This document shows, piece by piece, positions 35,053-44,706 of a stretch of 64,000 bases of DNA. The notes under the pieces are model-generated. The model had not been told where the DNA came from. It ran no database searches and worked only from the letters and a program-made list of their open reading frames with translations. This DNA comes from an uncultured Eudoraea sp. (GTDB lineage Bacteria > Bacteroidota > Bacteroidia > Flavobacteriales > Flavobacteriaceae). The stretch's first letter is position 1, and every line of letters starts with the position of its first letter. The DNA lies in the NCBI RefSeq assembly GCF_947490415.1, contig NZ_CANLGX010000001.1:496001-560000 (forward strand). Reading direction: 5' to 3'. The position numbers and the translations under genes were made by a program.

Positions 35053-35730
35053 TTATTTTTTTCCTGCAACCACGATTACAAATTCTCCTTTTGGTGGTTT
35101 GCTTTCAAAATGCTCTAATACTTCTGAAGTAGTTCCTCTAATGGTTTCTTCATACATTTTAGTAAGTTCCCTGGAAACAGATATTCGTCGTTCCGGGCCA
35201 AAACAGATTACAAATTGTGATAACGTCTTTAGAAGCTTATGTGGGGATTCATAGAAAACCATAGTACGGGTTTCTTCTGCCAGATCATTTAATCTGGTTT
35301 GTCTTCCTTTTTTTATTGGCAGGAAGCCTTCAAACGCAAAGCGATCGTTAGGAAGTCCGCTATTTACAAGTGCAGGGACAAAAGCAGTTGCTCCCGGAAG
35401 GCATTCAATTTCTATTCCCTGTTCAACACAGGCCCGACTAAGTAAAAACCCCGGATCGGAAATAGCGGGAGTACCTGCGTCAGAAATTAGTGCAATTTGC
35501 TCTCCACTTTTAAGTTTTCGAACAATACCATCTACCGTTTTATGCTCATTATGCATATGATGGCTCTGCATTGGGGTATTTATGTTGTAGTGTTTTAAAA
35601 GTTTATTGCTTGTGCGGGTATCTTCAGCCAATATTAGGTTTACTTCCTTAAGAACTTTAATTGCTCTTAAGGTAATATCCTCCAAATTTCCAATAGGAGT
35701 CGGAACAATAAATAACTTGCCTGTCAGCAC
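35053..35730 (-). CDS. rsmI: 16S rRNA (cytidine(1402)-2'-O)-methyltransferase
   Basis: Methylates the ribose of C1402 in the ribosomal P site. The 225 residues contain the family patterns KLFIVPTPIGNLEDITLRA, ILAEDTRTSNKLL, ALISDAGTPAISDPG and CLPGATAFVPALVNSGLP. The tetrapyrrole-methylase fold is complete, but the C-terminal extension seen in longer RsmI proteins is absent. It is on the minus strand downstream of the conserved hypothetical gene, with 81 bp between them. Confidence 0.93.
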   Translation of the reverse strand: MLTGKLFIVPTPIGNLEDITLRAIKVLKEVNLILAEDTRTSNKLLKHYNINTPMQSHHMHNEHKTVDGIVRKLKSGEQIALISDAGTPAISDPGFLLSRACVEQGIEIECLPGATAFVPALVNSGLPNDRFAFEGFLPIKKGRQTRLNDLAEETRTMVFYESPHKLLKTLSQFVICFGPERRISVSRELTKMYEETIRGTTSEVLEHFESKPPKGEFVIVVAGKK

Positions 35731-35811
35731 TGTTTTAAGATCTTACCTTCTTTTTGAAGAATTATGAGCAATATACATTTCTTATAATGGCAGTAAATCC
35801 GGTATTAGAAA

Positions 35812-36507
35812 TTATGAGAATCTACGCTCTATAAGAGCAAGAAACCTGGTTTCATATTCTTCCTTTCCTGCCCATTGATTGTAATCTGGTTTAACCATAT
35901 TATCAATGAAGGCCATAGAACGTTCATGAGAATCAATGGTGTTCAGTTGGGAAATTACCCTGTTGAAGTCTTCTGTACTATCATTAAAAAGATGTTTAAC
36001 AAAAGCAAGCCTGTCATTTAAACCCACCGTTATTTCCTTATTTGTGAGTTTATCATTCAATGATTTTGGCTTAGAAACTTCTTTTATTTCCCGAGAAATA
36101 TTTGCCGTGGTTTTGTTATTCTCAGCCTTAGCGGTTTCAGGTTTTGCAACAAATTCTGCAAATAGCCTGTCATTATCCTCACTGTTTGGCATTTCAGATA
36201 CCATGCCTTTTATGGTATCAATACCCTGAGTAATAATATCTTCTTCGTGGGGATTATTTTCAGGAACCAGTTTACTTTCATTCATAACGGCATTCGCCAT
36301 TTTTTCAAACCTGGATGCCAGAACATTTTTGGATACGTCTATTTCAATATCGTTGAGTTTTTCATCAATGAACCTAAGAACGGCCAATTTTTCGTATAGA
36401 GTTCTCGCAGCTTCATATAATTCCGGTATCTCCATCTCTGTAAGACCCCTGGAGGTAATTATATCTGTGGACATCTTAATTAATTCCTCTTTCAGTTTTC
36501 GCTTCAT
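35812..36507 (-). CDS. Conserved Bacteroidota protein of unknown function
   Basis: A 231-residue soluble, acidic protein with no recognised catalytic motif. The N-terminal third is helical and rich in leucine and glutamate (LYEKLAVLRFIDEKLNDIEID). A low-complexity linker (about 90-150) follows. The C-terminal part contains LNDRLAFVKHLFNDSTEDFN and RVISQLNT, a segment I have seen in other Bacteroidota hypotheticals. No signal peptide or membrane span is visible. It lies between rsmI and the divergent tdk. I do not assign a function. Confidence 0.75.
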   Translation of the reverse strand: MKRKLKEELIKMSTDIITSRGLTEMEIPELYEAARTLYEKLAVLRFIDEKLNDIEIDVSKNVLASRFEKMANAVMNESKLVPENNPHEEDIITQGIDTIKGMVSEMPNSEDNDRLFAEFVAKPETAKAENNKTTANISREIKEVSKPKSLNDKLTNKEITVGLNDRLAFVKHLFNDSTEDFNRVISQLNTIDSHERSMAFIDNMVKPDYNQWAGKEEYETRFLALIERRFS

Positions 36508-36574
36508 TTCTTTTTGTTTAGACTAAACAGTAAAGGTCTATCTTTTTTAATACTTTTATATTTCGTTTCACAAA

Positions 36575-36593
36575 TAAGGGAATAAAGCCCTTA
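36575..36593. repeat. Small dyad before tdk
   Basis: TAAGGG and CCCTTA form 6-bp inverted arms around a 7-nt spacer, next to a TACTTTG that resembles a -7 box with one base deleted. It may be an operator or only a weak hairpin. Confidence 0.35.
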
Positions 36594-36613
36594 CTTTGGT
36601 TTAAAATTACAAA

Positions 36614-37258
36614 ATGTTTCTCGAAAACACTGTTAATCATAAGGAACAATTCGGTTGGATAGAGGTTATCTCTGGCTCAATGTTTTCCGGGAAAACGGAA
36701 GAACTGATTCGCAGGCTTAAAAGAGCTCAGTTTGCAAAGCAAAAGGTAGAAATTTTTAAGCCAATTGTAGACACCAGATATCATGAAGAGAAGGTAGTCT
36801 CTCATGATGAAAATGAAATTCGTTCCACGCCTGTGCCTGCGGCGGCAAATATCCGCCTTCTGGCAGACGACTGTGATGTGGTGGGAATAGATGAAGCACA
36901 GTTCTTTGATGATGAAATTGTGACTGTATGCAATGATCTGGCAAATATGGGAATACGTGTTGTTGTTGCCGGACTCGATATGGATTTTAAAGGCAATCCT
37001 TTCGGACCAATGCCTGCTTTAATGGCTACTGCGGAATACGTAACCAAAGTCCATGCTATTTGCACGCGTACCGGCAATCTTGCCAATTATAGTTTTAGAA
37101 AATCTAATAATGATAAATTGGTGCTGCTTGGCGAAACCGAAGAGTACGAACCTTTAAGTCGCGCGGCATTTTACAAAGCTATGCTCAAAGAAAAAATTAA
37201 TGAAATGAAGGTAGATGCCGAGGAGATAAAACAAGGTAAAAAAGATACCAATGCCTAA
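36614..37258 (+). CDS. tdk: Thymidine kinase
   Basis: Salvage enzyme that phosphorylates thymidine to dTMP. The 214 residues have the P-loop [19 protein letters not shown], the Walker B/catalytic [11 protein letters not shown] and the lasso region. The usual zinc ribbon has four cysteines, but here only one remains: the first knuckle reads [10 protein letters not shown] and the second YEPLSRAAF in place of a CxxC. The C terminus is extended with a lysine/glutamate-rich helix. The stop overlaps the alr start by 8 nt, so the two are translationally coupled. Confidence 0.93.
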   Translation: MFLENTVNHKEQFGWIEVISGSMFSGKTEELIRRLKRAQFAKQKVEIFKPIVDTRYHEEKVVSHDENEIRSTPVPAAANIRLLADDCDVVGIDEAQFFDDEIVTVCNDLANMGIRVVVAGLDMDFKGNPFGPMPALMATAEYVTKVHAICTRTGNLANYSFRKSNNDKLVLLGETEEYEPLSRAAFYKAMLKEKINEMKVDAEEIKQGKKDTNA

Positions 37259-38360
37259 AGCCAGAGAGACTACATTGGAATTGGATCTTGTTGCTTTAGA
37301 ACATAATTACGATTATATAAGAACCAAAATACATACTTCAACCATGTTTCTGGCCGTGGTAAAGGCTTTTGGCTATGGTAGTGATTCTGTGATCATCGCA
37401 AAAAAACTGGAGAAACTAGGGGTAGATTATTTAGCGGTGGCTTATGCCCATGAAGGGAAGGTTTTAAGGGAGGCAGGGATTAAAACCCCTATACTTGTAT
37501 TGCATGCACAGCCTTGTAATTATTCAATGGTTATAAAATATTGCCTGGAACCCAGCCTATATTCCCCCAGAGTACTCCGAGAATTCATTAAGGCTTCAAA
37601 GGTGCAAAAGCAAAAGGCTTATCCTGTCCACTTAAAATTCAACACAGGCCTTAACAGGCTTGGATTTTCGGAAAATGATATTGAATATATTGCCAATGTG
37701 CTTGAGGGCAGAGATGAATTGAAAATAAAATCAATTTTTTCTCATTTGGCCGCCTCCGAAGATAAGTCTGAAGAAGAATTCAGCAAAAATCAAATCAGAT
37801 CCTTTGATAAGATTGCTAAGGAATTTACTTCCAAATTAAGAATTAGTCCATTTATGCATATTCTTAATACCTCCGGAATATTCAATTATCCTGAAGCACA
37901 ATTCGACATGGTTAGAAGTGGTATTGGCCTTTATGGATATGGAAATGAAGCCAGGTATGATGATAAGTTGCGGCCTGTAGCAACATTAAAAACAACCATT
38001 TCCCAGATACACAATATAAAACCAAATGAAAGTGTAGGTTACAATAGGGCTTTTACGGCTGAGGAATACAAAAAAACCGCAACACTACCTCTTGGACATG
38101 CGGATGGGATTGGCAGACAATATGGTAATAGAAAAGCTTCAGTTATAGTGAATGGTAAGGAGGCGCCTATTATTGGAAATGTTTGTATGGATATGATCAT
38201 GATAGATATAACGGGTATTGAATGCAAGGAAGGTGATGAAGTTGTTGTCTTTGGAAAAGGGCATTCCGCAGAGACTTTTGCAGCAGGAGCAAACACAATT
38301 TCCTATGAACTTCTTAGTGGTATTTCTCACAGAGTTAATAGGATAATTACAGGAACCTAA
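37251..38360 (+). CDS. alr: Alanine racemase
   Basis: A PLP enzyme that converts L-alanine to D-alanine for peptidoglycan. The 369 residues include the PLP lysine in [12 protein letters not shown] (the usual VVKANAYGHG pattern, with F and S substitutions), [11 protein letters not shown], the catalytic tyrosine in [10 protein letters not shown] and [12 protein letters not shown]. Overlap with tdk by 8 nt suggests coupled translation. This is a stand-alone racemase; the fused MurF-Alr form found in some Bacteroidota is not seen here. Confidence 0.95.
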   Translation: MPKARETTLELDLVALEHNYDYIRTKIHTSTMFLAVVKAFGYGSDSVIIAKKLEKLGVDYLAVAYAHEGKVLREAGIKTPILVLHAQPCNYSMVIKYCLEPSLYSPRVLREFIKASKVQKQKAYPVHLKFNTGLNRLGFSENDIEYIANVLEGRDELKIKSIFSHLAASEDKSEEEFSKNQIRSFDKIAKEFTSKLRISPFMHILNTSGIFNYPEAQFDMVRSGIGLYGYGNEARYDDKLRPVATLKTTISQIHNIKPNESVGYNRAFTAEEYKKTATLPLGHADGIGRQYGNRKASVIVNGKEAPIIGNVCMDMIMIDITGIECKEGDEVVVFGKGHSAETFAAGANTISYELLSGISHRVNRIITGT

Positions 38361-38443
38361 TTAACTAATTAACATATTGTTACGAATGCTATTTTGAGTA
38401 TCTTGTAATTGCATTTATTATCTAACCATTTAAAACAAATAAC

Positions 38444-38845
38444 ATGTTAAAAGAATTTAAGAGTTTTATTATGACCGGCAATGTAATTGATTTTGCAGTT
38501 GCTGTAATTATGGCCGGAGCCATGGGGCTTGTTATCAATGGATTTGTAACGGACATTATTATGCCAATTGTGGGTGAATTTGCAGGAGGTGTAGATTTTT
38601 CCAATTTAAAATATGTCCTCACAGAGGCTTCAGGAGCTGAAGGAGAAGCTGGCTATGTAGCAGAAAATGCTGTTCGCTGGGGAGCATGGGTAAATACTAT
38701 TGTTAATTTACTTGTTGTAGGATTTGTAATGTTTATTATTGTTAAGGCTTATAACAAAACAAAAACACCACCTGCACCGGCTGCTCCCTCGGGTCCAAGT
38801 CAGGAAGAACTATTAACACAAATAAGAGATTTATTGAAAAAATAG
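38444..38845 (+). CDS. mscL: Large-conductance mechanosensitive channel
   Basis: An inner-membrane safety valve that opens under hypo-osmotic tension. The 133-residue protein has the N-terminal amphipathic helix (LKEFKSFIMTGNVIDFAVAV), the pore helix with the conserved IMPIVGEF region, a periplasmic loop carrying a short acidic insertion (EASGAEGEAGYVAE), a second helix (NLLVVGFVMFIIV) and a cytoplasmic bundle ending in LLTQIRDLLKK. A terminator follows. Confidence 0.96.
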   Translation: MLKEFKSFIMTGNVIDFAVAVIMAGAMGLVINGFVTDIIMPIVGEFAGGVDFSNLKYVLTEASGAEGEAGYVAENAVRWGAWVNTIVNLLVVGFVMFIIVKAYNKTKTPPAPAAPSGPSQEELLTQIRDLLKK

Positions 38846-38903
38846 TGAGAAATAAAACTTCCTTTCCGGGAGATACCGCTACATTACTAAACTAATTTAA
38901 AGG

Positions 38904-38946
38904 CCACCAATACGTTTTCGCAAACTGAATTGGTGGTTATTTTTTA
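38904..38946 (+). terminator. Intrinsic terminator of mscL
   Basis: CCACCAAT (38904-38911) pairs with ATTGGTGG (38929-38936) around a 17-nt loop, followed by a T-rich tract. Confidence 0.75.
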
Positions 38947-39000
38947 TATTTGTTCTATTTATAACAATATGTTATATTTTTATATATACAACAAAAAGTC

Positions 39001-39031
39001 TTGTTCATCAACATTGGTTGCAATACCTTTG
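39001..39031 (+). promoter_or_regulatory. Promoter of asd
   Basis: TTG at 39001-39003 and TACCTTTG at 39024-39031 are 20 nt apart, a good Bacteroidota promoter. The ATG at 39051 gives a leader of about 15 nt. The TTG at 39018 that opens the longest frame lies upstream of the predicted transcript start. Confidence 0.7.
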
Positions 39032-39050
39032 GGTCCTAAATAATAAAAAC

Positions 39051-40040
39051 ATGAAGGTAGCTGTAGTTGGCGCAACCGGAATGGTTGGCGAAGTAATGCT
39101 AAAAGTACTTAAAGAACGGAGTTTTCCAATAACTGAACTATTATTGGTCGCCTCTGAGCGATCTGTAGGTAAAAAAATATCCTATAACGGGGAATCCATC
39201 AGCGTAATAGGCCTTGCGGATGCCGTTGCTGCTCGTCCGGATCTGGCTATTTTTTCGGCCGGAGGAGATACATCACTAAGGTGGGCGCCAAAATTTGCAG
39301 CAGCCGGCACCACGGTAATTGATAATTCGTCTGCATGGCGTATGGATCCTGAAAAAAAATTGGTCGTCCCGGAAATCAACGCAAATAAATTAACCAAAGA
39401 AGATAAAATAATTGCAAATCCCAATTGTTCTACCATTCAACTTGTTATGGTACTGGCGCCCTTGCATACCAGATATCAAATGAAGCGGGTCATAGTTTCA
39501 ACCTATCAATCCGTTTCGGGAACAGGAGTAAAAGCTGTTAAACAGTTGGAGAATGAAATGGCCGGAATACAAGGTGAAATGGCCTATCCATATCCTATCA
39601 ACAGGAATGCCCTGCCGCATTGTGACGTTTTTATGGAAAATGGGTATACCAAAGAAGAAATGAAATTGGCCCGGGAGCCACAGAAGATACTAGACGACCG
39701 CTCATTTTCAATTTCAGCAACCGCCGTGCGAATTCCTACTGCAGGAGGTCATTCTGAATCCGTTAACGTTGAATTTGAATCGGACTTTGAACTGAATGAG
39801 GTAAGAAAAATTCTAAGTAATACCCCGGGAGTTGTTGTGCAGGACAATCCGGATACCAACACTTATCCAATGCCTGTATATGCCCATGACAAAGACGATG
39901 TTTTTGTAGGACGTATACGAAGAGATGAAACGCAACGAAACACACTAAATATGTGGATAGTTGCCGATAATCTCAGAAAAGGTGCTGCAACCAATGCCAT
40001 TCAAATAGCAGAATACCTGTTGCACAAAAAACTCATCTGA
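39051..40040 (+). CDS. asd: Aspartate-semialdehyde dehydrogenase
   Basis: Makes aspartate semialdehyde, the branch point to lysine/diaminopimelate, threonine and methionine. From ATG 39051 it has 329 residues: KVAVVGATGMVGEVMLKVL binds NADP, the catalytic cysteine is in IANPNCSTIQLVMVL, and RIPTAGGHSESVNVEF carries the substrate-binding and catalytic residues. The earlier TTG start (39018) is rejected because it lies before the -7 box. It is monocistronic, with its own promoter and a perfect terminator. Confidence 0.96.
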   Translation: MKVAVVGATGMVGEVMLKVLKERSFPITELLLVASERSVGKKISYNGESISVIGLADAVAARPDLAIFSAGGDTSLRWAPKFAAAGTTVIDNSSAWRMDPEKKLVVPEINANKLTKEDKIIANPNCSTIQLVMVLAPLHTRYQMKRVIVSTYQSVSGTGVKAVKQLENEMAGIQGEMAYPYPINRNALPHCDVFMENGYTKEEMKLAREPQKILDDRSFSISATAVRIPTAGGHSESVNVEFESDFELNEVRKILSNTPGVVVQDNPDTNTYPMPVYAHDKDDVFVGRIRRDETQRNTLNMWIVADNLRKGAATNAIQIAEYLLHKKLI

Positions 40041-40063
40041 CGGGGCTATTATAAAAACTGTTA

Positions 40064-40099
40064 AAACCTTTTGGTTCATTCGTACTAAAAGGTTTTTTT
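40064..40099 (+). terminator. Intrinsic terminator of asd
   Basis: AAAACCTTTT and AAAAGGTTTT form a perfect 10-bp stem ending in seven T residues. The next gene's -7 box starts 5 nt later. Confidence 0.8.
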
Positions 40100-40103
40100 A
40101 TGG

Positions 40104-40111
40104 TATTTTTG
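40104..40111 (+). promoter_or_regulatory. -7 box of the prolyl oligopeptidase gene
   Basis: TATTTTTG is a perfect TAnnTTTG match 18 nt before ATG 40130. It lies downstream of the alternative ATG at 40100, which supports the shorter start. Confidence 0.6.
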
Positions 40112-40129
40112 ATCCTTAAAAAATCTATT

Positions 40130-42286
40130 ATGAAAAATGTTGGGATTATTCTACTTCTTGTTTTAATTAATATTTCTTGCAAGAATTCAGAACAAAAAGA
40201 TACCATTACCGTGAATTATCCGATGACTAAAAAAGTAGATACTGTTGACAACTATTTTGGAACTTCAGTTAGCGATCCATATCGCTGGTTAGAAGATGAC
40301 CGGAGTACGGAAACGGAAACCTGGGTTAAAGAAGAAAACGCTGTCACTTTTGGCTATTTAGAAAAAATACCGTTCAGAAAAGATCTGAAGAACAGATTAG
40401 AACAACTATGGAACTATGAGAAAATAAGTTCCCCTTTCAAGGAGGGTGATTATACCTATTTTTATAAGAATGATGGTCTGCAAAACCAATATGTAGTGTA
40501 TCGTCAAAAAGAGAATGAGGAAGCCGAAGTATTTTTAGATCCAAATAGTTTTTCGGAAGATGGAACTACTTCATTAATGGGGTTGAGTTTTACTAAAGAT
40601 GGTTCTATGGCTGCTTACTCCATTTCCGAGGGAGGTAGTGACTGGAGGAAGGTAATTGTAATGGAAACCGAAGGTAAGACTATTGTTGAAGACACGCTCA
40701 CTGATGTAAAATTTAGCGGCCTGTCCTGGTATGGTAATGAAGGGTTATATTATTCAAGTTACGATAAACCTGAAGGAAGTGAACTCTCTGCTAAGACAGA
40801 CCAACATAAACTGTATTACCATAAGCTGGGTACTCCACAAAGTGCTGATGCATTAATTTTTGGAGGTATTCCTGAAGAAAAGCACAGGTATGTAAGCGGA
40901 AGTGTGACTGAGGATAATAATTATCTTCTTATTTCAGCTGCAAACTCTACTTCGGGTAATAAGCTTTATTTAAAAGATTTGAGAAAGCCGGATAGTAAGC
41001 TGATAAATATATTGGATCATGAAAATTCAGATACTGATGTCCTTGAAAATGTTGGCTCAAAGCTTTACCTAGTTACCAATTTAAATGCCCCTAATAAGAA
41101 GATCATAACTGTAGATGCTTCAGATCCAGGTCCGGAAAACTGGAAAGATTTCATTCCTGAAACAGAGAATGTTCTTAGTCCAAATACCGGCGGGGGTTAC
41201 TTCTTTGCAGAATATATGATAGATGCCATATCTAAAGTTTTTCAGTATGATTATGAAGGGAAGCTTATACGTGAAATAGAGCTTCCTGGCATAGGCAGTG
41301 CAAGTGGTTTTGGTGGTAAAAAAGAAGAAAAAGAATTCTATTTTTCATTTACTAATTATTACACTCCTGCATCCTCTTATAAATACAATGTGGAAACAGG
41401 TAATTATGTCCTTTACTGGAAACCGGAAATTGATTTTAATCCGGATAATTATGAGTCTAAGCAGGTATTTTATGCCTCCAAAGATGGAACAGAGATCCCA
41501 ATGATTATAACCTATAAAAAGGGACTAAAACTCAATTCCAAAAACCCCACTATTCTTTATGGATATGGCGGGTTCAATATAAGTCGTACCCCCTCTTTTA
41601 GTATTGTCAATGCTGTTTGGATGGAACAAGGAGGTGTTTATGCTGTACCCAATTTGCGAGGGGGTGGAGAATATGGAAAAAAATGGCATAATGCAGGTAT
41701 AAAAACCAAAAAGCAAAATGTGTTTGACGATTTTATAGCCGCTGCGGAGTATCTTATAGAGAACAAATATACCTCATCAGAAAACCTGGCAATAAGAGGG
41801 GGTTCTAATGGCGGTCTTTTAGTAGGTGCTACTATGACCCAAAGACCCGAACTTATGAAAGTAGCGCTACCTGCTGTAGGTGTTCTGGATATGTTGCGTT
41901 ATCATACTTTCACTTCAGGAGCAGGATGGCATTATGATTATGGAACTTCTGAGGATAGTGAAGAAATGTTTCAGTACCTGAAAGCTTATTCTCCCGTTCA
42001 CAATGTAAAAGAAGGAGTAGAATATCCTGCCACCTTGATTACAACAGGAGACCATGATGACCGGGTTGTGCCGGCCCATAGCTTTAAATTTGCGGCCGAA
42101 CTGCAGGAAAAGCAGTCAGGTCCTAACCCTACTCTTATTCGTATTGAAACTAACGCCGGCCATGGAGCAGGGACCCCTGTTAGTAAAACAATTGAACAAT
42201 ATGCCGATATTTTTGCATTTACCCTTTACAATATGAATTATAGGGAGTTGCCAAATAAGGCAGTGATAAAGGAATTTAAAGAGTAA
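40130..42286 (+). CDS. Prolyl oligopeptidase (S9A) lipoprotein
   Basis: A 718-residue secreted serine peptidase that cuts short peptides after proline. The lipoprotein signal ends in ISCKNSEQ (Cys about 17), so it is probably periplasmic or outer-membrane anchored. A seven-bladed propeller domain beginning at [12 protein letters not shown] is followed by the alpha/beta-hydrolase domain with the catalytic Ser in [11 protein letters not shown], Asp in [10 protein letters not shown] and His in NAGHGAG. The start at 40130 fits both signal peptide and promoter. It is flanked by terminators, so it stands alone. Confidence 0.94.
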   Translation: MKNVGIILLLVLINISCKNSEQKDTITVNYPMTKKVDTVDNYFGTSVSDPYRWLEDDRSTETETWVKEENAVTFGYLEKIPFRKDLKNRLEQLWNYEKISSPFKEGDYTYFYKNDGLQNQYVVYRQKENEEAEVFLDPNSFSEDGTTSLMGLSFTKDGSMAAYSISEGGSDWRKVIVMETEGKTIVEDTLTDVKFSGLSWYGNEGLYYSSYDKPEGSELSAKTDQHKLYYHKLGTPQSADALIFGGIPEEKHRYVSGSVTEDNNYLLISAANSTSGNKLYLKDLRKPDSKLINILDHENSDTDVLENVGSKLYLVTNLNAPNKKIITVDASDPGPENWKDFIPETENVLSPNTGGGYFFAEYMIDAISKVFQYDYEGKLIREIELPGIGSASGFGGKKEEKEFYFSFTNYYTPASSYKYNVETGNYVLYWKPEIDFNPDNYESKQVFYASKDGTEIPMIITYKKGLKLNSKNPTILYGYGGFNISRTPSFSIVNAVWMEQGGVYAVPNLRGGGEYGKKWHNAGIKTKKQNVFDDFIAAAEYLIENKYTSSENLAIRGGSNGGLLVGATMTQRPELMKVALPAVGVLDMLRYHTFTSGAGWHYDYGTSEDSEEMFQYLKAYSPVHNVKEGVEYPATLITTGDHDDRVVPAHSFKFAAELQEKQSGPNPTLIRIETNAGHGAGTPVSKTIEQYADIFAFTLYNMNYRELPNKAVIKEFKE

Positions 42287-42304
42287 CTATAAATAATTCA
42301 GAAC

Positions 42305-42334
42305 AAAATCCGTTTCTGTAGAAACGGATTTTTT
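42305..42334 (+). terminator. Intrinsic terminator of the prolyl oligopeptidase gene
   Basis: AAAATCCGTTTC and GAAACGGATTTT pair over 12 bp around TGTA and end in T residues. Confidence 0.88.
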
Positions 42335-42360
42335 ATTAGAAGTCGTTTAAGATAATAATC

Positions 42361-43335
42361 ATGTTAAAAATAACCGGTCTATCTTTTGCCTATGACAAGG
42401 ATTCGGTACTGGATGATATTAACTTTTCTGTTGATAAAGGTGAACATCTGGGCATAATGGGTGAAAGTGGTTGTGGTAAAAGCACCTTATTACAACTGGT
42501 TTATGGATCTCTCCAGCCGGCCCAAGGAGATGTATATTGGGGAAGGAAACAAGTTAAGGGGCCTCTTTATAAACTTGTCCCAGGAGAGTCTTACATGAAG
42601 TATATGTCCCAGGGGTTCGACCTTATGGGAGCTACTACAGTATCTGAAAATATTTCTGAATATCTATCCGTGTTTTATCCCAAAGAACTAAAAGAACGTA
42701 CTGAGGAGTTGCTTGAGATTATCGAAATGAAAAGGTTTGCAAAAACCAAAGTAAGGCATCTGAGCATCGGACAGCAACAGCGCGTTGCTCTGGCCAGGGC
42801 TCTGGCTCAGAAACCTGAGGTGCTGCTATTGGATGAACCATTCAGTCATATAGATAATTTCAGAAAAAACAGCTTAAGAAGAAATCTATTTAACTATCTG
42901 AAGGAAGAGGAGATAACCTGCTTAACGGCTACCCATGACCGCAATGATATATTGCCATTTGCAGACCGGGTACTTGTTCTTAAGGATAGACAGGTATTAG
43001 CTGAGGAACCCATATTGGAGATGTATAAGAACCCGGGAAATCTTTACATTGCTTCGCTTTTTGGTGAAGCTAATCTGGTTCCAATCAATATTATCAAATC
43101 ATATGCAGATACCAAACGAAAAATTATTGTCTACGCCCATGAATTTAAAGTATCCCGAAATTCCGGTCTTCCTGTGTTTGTAAAAAAAACATATCCGATG
43201 GGAAGTCATTATCTGGTTGAAGGATATACAGAAGAGCAAATAATATACTTCCATTCAGAACGGGATATGGAAATTGAAACAAGAGTTTTTCTCAATATTT
43301 CTCTTGAAACAATTAACCAAAGGCTAAAACTCTAA
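42361..43335 (+). CDS. ABC transporter ATP-binding protein (importer type, no permease nearby)
   Basis: A 324-residue ATPase. Walker A is GESGCGKST, the signature is LSIGQQQRVALARAL, Walker B is VLLLDEPFSHID and the switch histidine is in LTATHDR. The remaining 100 residues look like a TOBE-type regulatory domain, as in iron(III), spermidine or sugar importers (PotA/FbpC type). No permease or binding protein is adjacent, so its partners must be elsewhere. It sits 15 bp before arfB. Confidence 0.88.
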   Translation: MLKITGLSFAYDKDSVLDDINFSVDKGEHLGIMGESGCGKSTLLQLVYGSLQPAQGDVYWGRKQVKGPLYKLVPGESYMKYMSQGFDLMGATTVSENISEYLSVFYPKELKERTEELLEIIEMKRFAKTKVRHLSIGQQQRVALARALAQKPEVLLLDEPFSHIDNFRKNSLRRNLFNYLKEEEITCLTATHDRNDILPFADRVLVLKDRQVLAEEPILEMYKNPGNLYIASLFGEANLVPINIIKSYADTKRKIIVYAHEFKVSRNSGLPVFVKKTYPMGSHYLVEGYTEEQIIYFHSERDMEIETRVFLNISLETINQRLKL

Positions 43336-43349
43336 TCGCAATTTGCACG

Positions 43350-43754
43350 ATGAACAAAGACTTGCTTTTACAGGAATTAAAGTTCAGAGCCGTCCGAAGC
43401 GGGGGTGCAGGTGGCCAGCATGTTAATAAAGTTTCTACAAAAGTGGAACTTTCCTTAAACCTTGGTAGTTCCAGGGCGTTTAATGAATCTGAAAAGGAAC
43501 GCTTATATAAAAAACTCAATAAACGACTTACATCCGAAAACAAACTCCTGGTTCAATGTGACGAATCCCGGAGCCAACATAAGAATAGGGAAATTGCAGA
43601 AGACCGTATGCTGAAATTAATTGAGGAAGCACTTAAAGTTCCAAAAAAACGAAAAAAAACTTCTCCTTCTAAAGCTTCGGTAGAAAAACGATTAAAAACT
43701 AAAAGAGTAGTAGCAATGAAGAAAACGAGTCGACAAAAACCAGAAGATAATTGA
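43350..43754 (+). CDS. arfB: Alternative ribosome-rescue factor / peptidyl-tRNA hydrolase ArfB
   Basis: A 134-residue release-factor-like protein that frees ribosomes stalled at the end of broken mRNAs. The catalytic GGQ is in RSGGAGGQHVNKVSTKVELSL. The rest of domain 3 reads LLVQCDESRSQHKNREIAEDRM. The C-terminal tail is very basic (KKRKKTSPSKASVEKRLKTK), as needed to enter the empty mRNA channel. Probably cotranscribed with the ABC ATPase gene. Confidence 0.93.
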   Translation: MNKDLLLQELKFRAVRSGGAGGQHVNKVSTKVELSLNLGSSRAFNESEKERLYKKLNKRLTSENKLLVQCDESRSQHKNREIAEDRMLKLIEEALKVPKKRKKTSPSKASVEKRLKTKRVVAMKKTSRQKPEDN

Positions 43755-43759
43755 ATAAA

Positions 43760-44599
43760 CTACTGGTCAACAGTATTTATTAAGGTGCCAATTCCATCAA
43801 TTTCAATCTTAATTTCATCTCCTTTTTGCAAAGTAAAATCGGTTGAAGGAACTATCCCGGTTCCTGTCATTAACATGCTGCCGTTAGGGAAAGAATTTTC
43901 CGCATAGAGGTAACTCACCAAATCTTCAAACTTACGTTTAATTTGATCAATCCCTATCTCCCCGCTGAAAACCTGTTTGTTCTCTCTGCGTATTTCAAGC
44001 CTTATTTTCGTTGTTTTAGGAAGAGGTCCTTCAACAACTAAAATACAGGGGCCAATAGCAGCGGACCCATCGTAAGTCTTTGCCTGGGGCAAGTACAAAG
44101 GATTTTCTCCTTCAATACTTCTGGAACTCATATCATTCCCAATAGTGTATCCAATAATTTTACCGGTGGAGCTAATTACAAGTGTTAACTCGGGCTCTGG
44201 AACGTCCCAGGTAGAGTCTTTTCTTATTCGGACCTTTCCTCCGGAACCAATAGCTCTGTGCCCCATAGACTTAAAGAACAATTCCGGCCTTTCTGCCACA
44301 TATACTCTGGCATAAAAATTACTCCCTCCTTTTTCTCTTGATTCTTCTTCACGTCCCAGTTTGCTATTGAAATAGGTGACGCCACTAGCCCAGATCTCCT
44401 GACTCTCAACCGGAGCAAGGAGGCCCTTTTTTAAATAAGCTTCCGGATCTGGTAAAGGCTCTATCCCGGATATCAAATGCTTAATCTTCGTAAAAAGGTT
44501 ATTGTCATTAATAAATGAATCCCAATCTTCCCCTTCCAGAAGATAAAAGATTCCTTTATTTTCAATCAGAATCCCTTTATATACCTTATAAACTTTCAT
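43760..44599 (-). CDS. Fumarylacetoacetate hydrolase (FAH) family protein
   Basis: A 279-residue FAH-fold protein that hydrolyses or decarboxylates oxo-acids with a divalent metal. Metal ligands are in DVPEPELTLVIS (ExE) and the later DMSSRSIEGENPLYLPQAKTYDGS with its Lys. GSMLMTGTGIVPSTDF near the C terminus is typical. Sugar-acid dehydratase relatives (2-keto-3-deoxy type) share this layout, so the substrate is open. It converges on arfB with a 5-bp gap. Confidence 0.88.
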   Translation of the reverse strand: MKVYKVYKGILIENKGIFYLLEGEDWDSFINDNNLFTKIKHLISGIEPLPDPEAYLKKGLLAPVESQEIWASGVTYFNSKLGREEESREKGGSNFYARVYVAERPELFFKSMGHRAIGSGGKVRIRKDSTWDVPEPELTLVISSTGKIIGYTIGNDMSSRSIEGENPLYLPQAKTYDGSAAIGPCILVVEGPLPKTTKIRLEIRRENKQVFSGEIGIDQIKRKFEDLVSYLYAENSFPNGSMLMTGTGIVPSTDFTLQKGDEIKIEIDGIGTLINTVDQ

Positions 44600-44706
44600 G
44601 TCAATATGGGTTATGTAATTATTTAAAAGTTACCGGTAGCACATAACAATTTATTGAAAAAAAATGTGAATCCGAGTAGTTTTAGGGAATTCCTTTATTA
44701 AAAACG

